Below, one piece after another: positions 6,569 to 11,206 of a stretch of 11,206 bases of DNA. The notes under the pieces are model-generated. The model was given only the letters and a program-made list of their open reading frames with translations, was not told the DNA's origin and ran no database searches. The translations under genes and the position numbers were made by a program. This DNA is from an uncultured Oscillospiraceae bacterium (GTDB lineage: Bacteria > Bacillota > Clostridia > Oscillospirales > Acutalibacteraceae): positions 1 through 11,206 of the forward strand of contig CAJKXG010000021.1 of assembly GCA_905203795.1 (NCBI GenBank). Direction: 5' to 3'. Numbering within the stretch: position 1 is the stretch's first letter; each line of letters opens with the position of its first letter.

Positions 6569-6597
6569 AAGATACCATATACCGCCCGCCTTGTCAA
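6569..6597 (-). promoter_or_regulatory. Promoter of the sdpRI-like/ABC operon
   Basis: On the minus strand TTGACA (-35, 6597-6592) is a perfect consensus hexamer. After 17 bp comes TATCTT (-10, 6574-6569), preceded by TGG as an extended -10 element. The weaker -10 is compensated by the TGn motif. The start site should fall near 6562, inside the operator. Confidence 0.8.
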
Positions 6598-6608
6598 GAG
6601 AAATCGGC

Positions 6609-6655
6609 AAAAAATCCGGACGGGGACGTTGTTCACCGCACCCCCGTCCGGATTT
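6609..6655 (-). terminator. Rho-independent terminator of the dockerin protein gene
   Basis: A perfect 14-bp stem, AAATCCGGACGGGG (6612-6625) with CCCCGTCCGGATTT (6642-6655), has a 16-nt loop. On the minus strand the stem runs into six consecutive Ts. It is 45 bp after the gene's stop and separates it from the operon promoter. Confidence 0.9.
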
Positions 6656-6699
6656 CACTTCTTTTATCGTTTTATCGCCGCAGTGCGGCTGGTCGCCTG

Positions 6700-7770
6700 T
6701 CACGCCAAAGCCTCTTCCGCCAGCTTCGTCAGCGAATCGTCCCATGCAAACTTGAACGACAGTCCGAAAAAATGCAGCTCGCGGTTGTCGCTCACCGTGA
6801 TTTCCGCATCCTTCGTATAAACAACGAACATATGCGGCGGATATCTTGTCATCCATGTGCCCTCAGTAGTGGTGTAGGTATAGAGAACCTTTTGATTGAT
6901 GCTGTCGATCAGCGCGGTCGGGTCGGTCAAAACACCGCTGCTGCTTCCTGACGCGTACGCGTGTATATTAATTTTCACCGATTGCACCTCTTGCATCGAC
7001 AAAAACGCAGCCGCTGTTTCGGAAAGCGCGCCGATATCGGCAGACACCGGTTTGCCCACCGCGTATTGCAGCACGATGCGGGCGTCGGCGGAATCCACCG
7101 CACCGCTCCGATCCACATCCGCCGCCTGTGTTTGCGCCGCCGTCAGCGTCACCTTACGGGTGGCGCTTTGTAAAATCAAGCGCGCGTCGCCGGAAGCACA
7201 CAGCCCGTCCTCGTCCACATCGCCGAGCGTATTCGACGGCGGAATTGCCTCGAAAGGACGCTGTCTGGCCACCGCCCAACGGGCGATATAGCTGCCCTTT
7301 TCTCCCCGCAGCGCCAACGTTTGCGGCAATGCGTTCGCTGCAAGCAGCGTCACAGAAGCGGGTACGGTCAGTTCACGCAACGACGTGCAGTCCGCCAAGC
7401 TGAGGTTGCCGATGGCTTGCAGGCTGTTCGGCAACACGATCTCCTCCAGCGCGGTGCTGTCCTGCCAGCGCATCTGCCCCAGCGCCCGCACCCCTTCGGG
7501 AATCACCAGACGCCGCGGACACTTGCCCCCGCCGTTTTGGTTCAGCGCCACATACCGCACAGGATACCCGTCGATCACCGCCGGCAACGTCAAGTCCTCT
7601 TCGCTGCCGGTGTAACCGAGAATGCGCGCGTACAGATAGTCCTCTGTGCCGTAAACATCGTGGACGATGCCCGCCGGTGCATCCGACGCACCGCTGACGG
7701 ACAGCGGACAGGCAAACAACCCGATCAACAGCAGCACCATCACCGCTTGACAAACCCCTTTTCGCAACAT
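6700..7770 (-). CDS. Secreted protein with LRR-like segments, dockerin-like repeat pair and unassigned C-terminal domain
   Basis: A 356-residue protein beginning with a signal peptide: basic start, hydrophobic core 8-20, likely cleavage near SVSGA (24-28). C21 is inside the hydrophobic core and does not form a clear lipobox. Residues 58-155 contain BspA-like leucine-rich units: DLTLPAVIDGYPV (59-71), RLVIPEGVRALG (87-98), EEIVLPNSLQAIG (109-121), RELTVPASVTLL (132-143). Residues 182-240 are two dockerin-type calcium-binding repeats: GDVDEDG with D184/D186/D188 and D195, then ADVDRSGAVDSADA with D218/D220 and D226/D229, each followed by a hydrophobic helix. The last ~105 residues I do not recognise. 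Dockerins usually lie at a terminus or next to a linker, so a central position is unusual. The ATG follows AGGGAG by about 8 nt. It could attach to a cohesin scaffold or simply be a calcium-stabilised surface protein. No cohesin gene is in view. Confidence 0.85.
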   Translation of the reverse strand: MLRKGVCQAVMVLLLIGLFACPLSVSGASDAPAGIVHDVYGTEDYLYARILGYTGSEEDLTLPAVIDGYPVRYVALNQNGGGKCPRRLVIPEGVRALGQMRWQDSTALEEIVLPNSLQAIGNLSLADCTSLRELTVPASVTLLAANALPQTLALRGEKGSYIARWAVARQRPFEAIPPSNTLGDVDEDGLCASGDARLILQSATRKVTLTAAQTQAADVDRSGAVDSADARIVLQYAVGKPVSADIGALSETAAAFLSMQEVQSVKINIHAYASGSSSGVLTDPTALIDSINQKVLYTYTTTEGTWMTRYPPHMFVVYTKDAEITVSDNRELHFFGLSFKFAWDDSLTKLAEEALA

Positions 7771-7848
7771 ATGCGCATCTCCCTATTGTCATATTGGAGC
7801 CTCTCTGCCATATACACGATCCAACAGCCCGAAATCGCTCACCGATAC

Positions 7849-7886
7849 GAAAAAAACATGGCAGCCTTGCGACTGCCATGTTTTTT
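7849..7886 (-). terminator. Rho-independent terminator of ileS
   Basis: CATGGCAG (7857-7864) pairs with CTGCCATG (7873-7880), and the flanking A6/T6 runs extend the stem to 14 bp around an 8-nt loop. On the minus strand seven Ts follow the GC stem. The symmetric A and T runs would let it work in both directions. It lies 12 bp after the ileS stop. Confidence 0.9.
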
Positions 7887-7897
7887 GTGTCTGTCGA

Positions 7898-10800
7898 TCA
7901 GATCACCTGTACGCCGAGCGTCACCTGCTCGCCGTTGATATCCCATTCCTTCACATAGCCCTGCGGTTCGGCGGCTTCCATCCGATCCGCCAGCACGTCG
8001 CCGCCGATGCGGTCGGCGTTGGCGGCGAGGATCGCCAGCACCTTATCGCTGCCGGACGCCGTCACCGCGATGTGATCGGTCACCTGGAAATCCGCTTCCT
8101 TGCGCATGGTTTGCAGCTTACTCACCAGTTCGCGCACCATGCCTTCCTCGATCAGCGCCGGCGTCAGTGCCGTATCCAGCGCCACCGTCACGCCGCCTTC
8201 TGTCAGCGTGTAGAAGCCTTCGCGCTGCTGCGCCTCGATCAGCAGATCGTCGGCGGTCAGCGCGATCTCCCCGCCCGTCAGCGACAAGTTCAGCGTGCCG
8301 TTGGCATCCAGCTCCGCCTTCGCCGCCGCGCCATCCAGCGACGACAGCAGCGTGCGGATCTCGCCGAGCTGCTTGCCGTACTTCGGACCGAGCGTTTTGA
8401 GCTGTGGCTTGAACTGATAGGACATAAAGCCGGACACGTCATCGGTGAAGATCACCTGTTTGACATTCAGTTCTTCCTCGATGATGCGCACACAATCGTC
8501 GTCGGGACGGAACGCCGCCTTGACATACATCTTGCCGAGCGGCTGGCGGTTCTTGATATTCGCACCGTTGCGGGCGGCACGCGCCAGCGCCACGATGGTG
8601 AGCACTTCCTCCATATCCGCTTCCAACTGCTTGTCGATCAGCGTTTCGTCCGCCGTCGGGAAGTCGCACAGATGCACGCTTTCCGGCGCGGTTTTGTCGA
8701 TGGAGCAAACCAGATTGCGGTAGATGTCCTCCGTCATAAACGGAATCATCGGCGCGGCAGCTTTGGAGATGGTCACCAGCGCGGTATACAGCGTCATGTA
8801 CGCGTTGATCTTGTCCTGCGGCATGCCCTCGCCCCAATAGCGGTCGCGGCAGCGGCGGACATACCAGTTGCTCATCTCATCCACAAAATCCTGCAACGCG
8901 CGCGCGGCTTCGGGGATGCGGTAGTTCGCCAGATGATCGTCCACCGCGCCGACCACGCTGTTCAGCTTGGACAGCAGCCAGCGATCCATCACCGACAGCG
9001 AGTCGCGGTCGAGTGTGTACTTGGTCGCATCGAAGTTGTCGATGTTGGCATACAGCACGAAGAACGCATAGGTGTTCCACAGCGTCCCCATGAATTTGCG
9101 CTGACCTTCCTGCACCGCCTTGCCGTGGAAGCGGTTGGGCAGCCACGGGGCGGAATTGATGTAGAAATACCAGCGGATCGCATCCGCGCCGTAGGTTTCC
9201 AGCGCTTCAAACGGATCGACGGCGTTGCCCTTGGACTTGGACATCTTCTGCCCGTTTTCGTCCTGCACGTGACCCAGCACGATGACGTTGCGGTAGGGCG
9301 CTTGATCGAAGATCAGCGTGGAGATCGCCAGCAGCGAATAGAACCAGCCGCGCGTCTGATCCACCGCTTCCGAAATGAAGTCGGCGGGGAACTGCGCCTC
9401 GAACAGCTCTTTGTTTTCAAACGGATAGGGATGCTGTGCAAACGGCATGGAACCGGAATCGAACCAGCAGTCGATGACCTCCGGCACGCGTTTCATCTGC
9501 TTGCCGCAGTGCGGGCAGCGGATGGTCACCGCGTCGATGTACGGGCGGTGCAGTTCGATGTCTTCCGGACAGTTGTCCGACATCTCGCGCAGCTCGGCGA
9601 TGCTGCCGATGGCGTGACGATGCCCGCATTCGCATTCCCAGATATTCAGCGGCGTGCCCCAATAGCGGTTGCGGCTGAGACCCCAGTCCTGCACGTTTTC
9701 CAGCCAGTCGCCGAAACGACCCTTGCCGATGCTTTCGGGAATCCAGTTGATGGTGTTGTTGTTGCGGATCAGATTTTCGCGCACCGCCGTCATCTTGATA
9801 AACCACGAATCGCGCGCGTAATAGATCAGCGGCGTGCCGCAGCGCCAGCAATGGGGATATTCGTGCTCGAACTTCGGCGCGTCGAACAGCTTGCCCTGCG
9901 CGTCGAGATCCTTCAGCACCAACGGGTCGGCGTCCTTGACGAACGTGCCGGCATATGCCGTCTCGGCGGTCATCTCGCCCTTGCCGTTCACAAACTGCAC
10001 AAACGGCAGATCATAGCGGCGACCCACCTGCGCGTCGTCCTCACCAAACGCCGGCGCGATATGCACGATGCCGGTACCGTCGGTCATGGTGACATAGCCG
10101 TCGCAGGTGACATAAAAGCCTTCCTTGTGCTGTTTGTCCGCCACTTCTTTGGCGCAGGCGAACAGCGGCTCGTATTTTTTGTGTTCCAGCTCCTTGCCGA
10201 GGAAGCGGTCGAGCACCTCATACGCCGGCTTGTCGTCAGTCGCCAGCCCGCCCAGCACGCGGTCGAGCAGCGCCTCCGCCATGTAATAGGTGTAGCCGTC
10301 CGCCGCCTTGACACGGCAGTAGAATTGATCGGGGTTGACGCACAGCGCCACGTTGGAGGGCAGCGTCCACGGCGTGGTCGTCCACGCGAGGAAATACGCG
10401 TCCTCGTCCGCCACCTTAAACCGCACGACGGCGGAGCGCTCTTTCACAGTCTTATAGCCCTGCGCCACCTCGTGCGAGGACAACGGCGTACCGCAGCGGG
10501 GGCAGTACGGCACGATCTTGAAGCCCTTGTACAGCAGTCCTTTGTCCCAGATCTGCTTGAGCGCCCACCACTCCGACTCGATGAAATCGTTGTGATAGGT
10601 CACATACGGATGCTCCATATCCGCCCAAAAGCCGACAGTGGCGGAGAAATCCTCCCACATGCCCTTGTATTTCCAGACGCTTTCCTTGCACTTTTCGATA
10701 AACGGCTCCAAGCCGTATTGCTCGATCTGCTCCTTGCCGTCCAGCCCGAGCAGCTTTTCCACTTCCAGCTCGACCGGCAGACCATGGGTATCCCAGCCCG

Positions 10801-11047
10801 CCTTGCGCGGCACCTGACAGCCTTTCATCGTGCGGTAGCGCGGGATCATATCTTTGATGACGCGCGTCAGCACGTGCCCGATGTGCGGCTTGCCGTTCGC
10901 CGTGGGCGGACCGTCATAGAACACATACGGTTCTCCCTCACGGCGGCTGTCGATGCTCTTTTCAAAAATGTGGTTCTCACGCCAGAACTTCTCCACCGCT
11001 TTTTCGCGTTCCACGAAATTCAGATCGGTCGATACCTTTTCGTACAT
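7898..11047 (-). CDS. ileS: Isoleucyl-tRNA synthetase, long eukaryote-like class
   Basis: A 1049-residue class I aminoacyl-tRNA synthetase that charges tRNA-Ile with isoleucine in the cytoplasm. The Rossmann-fold motifs are HIGH (55-58) in GKPHIGHVLTR and KMSKS (601-605). The CP1 editing domain (about 190-410) shows TTTPWTLPSN (223-232) and GTGIVHIAPAFGEDD (324-338), which remove mischarged valine. WFDSGSMP is at 528-535. Cysteine pairs C182/C185, C400/C403, C472/C474 and C511/C514 suggest internal zinc sites. About 690-850 is the anticodon-binding domain, and the rest is a C-terminal extension. Length and the phrase RKAGWDTHGLPVELEVEKLLG fit the IleS2/eukaryote-like class rather than the ~920-residue class. 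The ATG at 11047 follows AAGGAGG by 7 nt. Expression is likely under T-box control. Frame and length are intact. Confidence 0.98.
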   Translation of the reverse strand: MYEKVSTDLNFVEREKAVEKFWRENHIFEKSIDSRREGEPYVFYDGPPTANGKPHIGHVLTRVIKDMIPRYRTMKGCQVPRKAGWDTHGLPVELEVEKLLGLDGKEQIEQYGLEPFIEKCKESVWKYKGMWEDFSATVGFWADMEHPYVTYHNDFIESEWWALKQIWDKGLLYKGFKIVPYCPRCGTPLSSHEVAQGYKTVKERSAVVRFKVADEDAYFLAWTTTPWTLPSNVALCVNPDQFYCRVKAADGYTYYMAEALLDRVLGGLATDDKPAYEVLDRFLGKELEHKKYEPLFACAKEVADKQHKEGFYVTCDGYVTMTDGTGIVHIAPAFGEDDAQVGRRYDLPFVQFVNGKGEMTAETAYAGTFVKDADPLVLKDLDAQGKLFDAPKFEHEYPHCWRCGTPLIYYARDSWFIKMTAVRENLIRNNNTINWIPESIGKGRFGDWLENVQDWGLSRNRYWGTPLNIWECECGHRHAIGSIAELREMSDNCPEDIELHRPYIDAVTIRCPHCGKQMKRVPEVIDCWFDSGSMPFAQHPYPFENKELFEAQFPADFISEAVDQTRGWFYSLLAISTLIFDQAPYRNVIVLGHVQDENGQKMSKSKGNAVDPFEALETYGADAIRWYFYINSAPWLPNRFHGKAVQEGQRKFMGTLWNTYAFFVLYANIDNFDATKYTLDRDSLSVMDRWLLSKLNSVVGAVDDHLANYRIPEAARALQDFVDEMSNWYVRRCRDRYWGEGMPQDKINAYMTLYTALVTISKAAAPMIPFMTEDIYRNLVCSIDKTAPESVHLCDFPTADETLIDKQLEADMEEVLTIVALARAARNGANIKNRQPLGKMYVKAAFRPDDDCVRIIEEELNVKQVIFTDDVSGFMSYQFKPQLKTLGPKYGKQLGEIRTLLSSLDGAAAKAELDANGTLNLSLTGGEIALTADDLLIEAQQREGFYTLTEGGVTVALDTALTPALIEEGMVRELVSKLQTMRKEADFQVTDHIAVTASGSDKVLAILAANADRIGGDVLADRMEAAEPQGYVKEWDINGEQVTLGVQVI

Positions 11048-11064
11048 ACGATGTCCTCCTTGTC

Positions 11065-11097
11065 AAAATAAAAAGCCCGCCCCATAATAGGACGAGC
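11065..11097 (-). terminator. T-box regulatory terminator upstream of ileS
   Basis: On the minus strand GCTCGTCC (11097-11090) pairs with GGGCGGGC (11082-11075), counting two G-U pairs, and is followed by TTTTTATTTT. The upstream half includes the CGTCC typical of the segment shared with the antiterminator. The terminator ends about 17 bp before the ileS start codon. Confidence 0.85.
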
Positions 11098-11206
11098 CTC
11101 AGCTTCGTTTATATACCACCCATTACGACATACGGGGAAATCCCTGCATATGCGTTCCCGATAACGGCGGAAAACCGGCGGCGTTTACTGGCGAGAATGC
11201 GTTCAA
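11065..11206 (-). promoter_or_regulatory. T-box riboswitch leader of ileS (3' part; continues past the window edge)
   Basis: On the minus strand, AATGGGTGGTATA (11124-11112) is the conserved T-box sequence. Its TGGT (11118-11115) can pair with the ACCA end of an uncharged tRNA whose discriminator base is A, as in tRNA-Ile. Just upstream, 11152-11129 folds as a stem III-like hairpin (CATA/TATG outer, GGGA/TCCC inner). Downstream is the competing terminator. Uncharged tRNA-Ile should stabilise the antiterminator and allow ileS transcription. Stem I and the specifier loop, expected to carry an isoleucine codon, are not clearly visible and probably lie beyond 11206. Confidence 0.88.

Noticed and set aside
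7771-7848. Promoter for the dockerin protein gene
   Set aside because: The 78-bp gap has TATATG-like and GACAAT-like hexamers on the minus strand, but none has a credible -35 at proper spacing.
8072-11071. A 999-codon open frame on the plus strand opposite ileS
   Set aside because: It lies exactly antisense to a clear IleRS, is rich in His, Arg and Gln with no recognisable domain, and reflects the codon bias of ileS. It is a shadow frame.

Overview
The window looks like a chromosomal segment of a gut-type Clostridia (Bacillota, probably near Oscillospiraceae/Ruminococcaceae). The evidence is a T-box leader in front of ileS, a secreted protein with a dockerin-like repeat pair, strong AGGAGG-type ribosome binding sites and moderate-to-high GC. 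This placement is inferred from gene content; no marker gene is present.

Layout. Positions 81-1745 (+) encode a Na+/phosphate cotransporter with a fused PhoU-like domain, followed by two terminator-like hairpins. From about 1771 to 3936 lies an accessory segment. It holds a near-consensus promoter (1957-1985), an AAA_14/DUF4143 ATPase (2036-3289), the C-terminal ~105 codons of a type III restriction endonuclease (3290-3605), and 18 bp later the start of another gene (3624) that is out of frame after an A7 run and soon ends. A perfect 15-nt inverted repeat (1771-1785 and 3922-3936) brackets this segment, which reads as a decayed defence island.

Positions 3816-6597 form a minus-strand operon: promoter with an overlapping 23-bp palindromic operator, ArsR/SdpR-type repressor, SdpI-like membrane protein, ABC ATPase, ABC-2 permease, terminator. 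All genes overlap (8, 4 and 20 bp), so they are probably translationally coupled. The arrangement resembles an autoregulated immunity or efflux module of the sdpRI kind, joined to a two-gene ABC exporter.

Positions 6609-7770 (-) encode a secreted protein with leucine-rich-repeat-like segments, a dockerin-like repeat pair in the middle and an unassigned C-terminal domain. It has its own terminator. Positions 7849-11206 (-) hold ileS, a 1049-residue IleRS of the long, eukaryote-like class. Upstream is the 3' half of a T-box riboswitch (T-box sequence, stem III, terminator) that runs off the window edge. No tRNA, rRNA, CRISPR array, transposase or integrase was seen.

The most unusual parts are the decayed defence segment (with its A7 frameshift and inverted-repeat borders), the sdpRI-ABC operon with a clearly visible operator, and the unassigned C-terminal domain of the dockerin protein.
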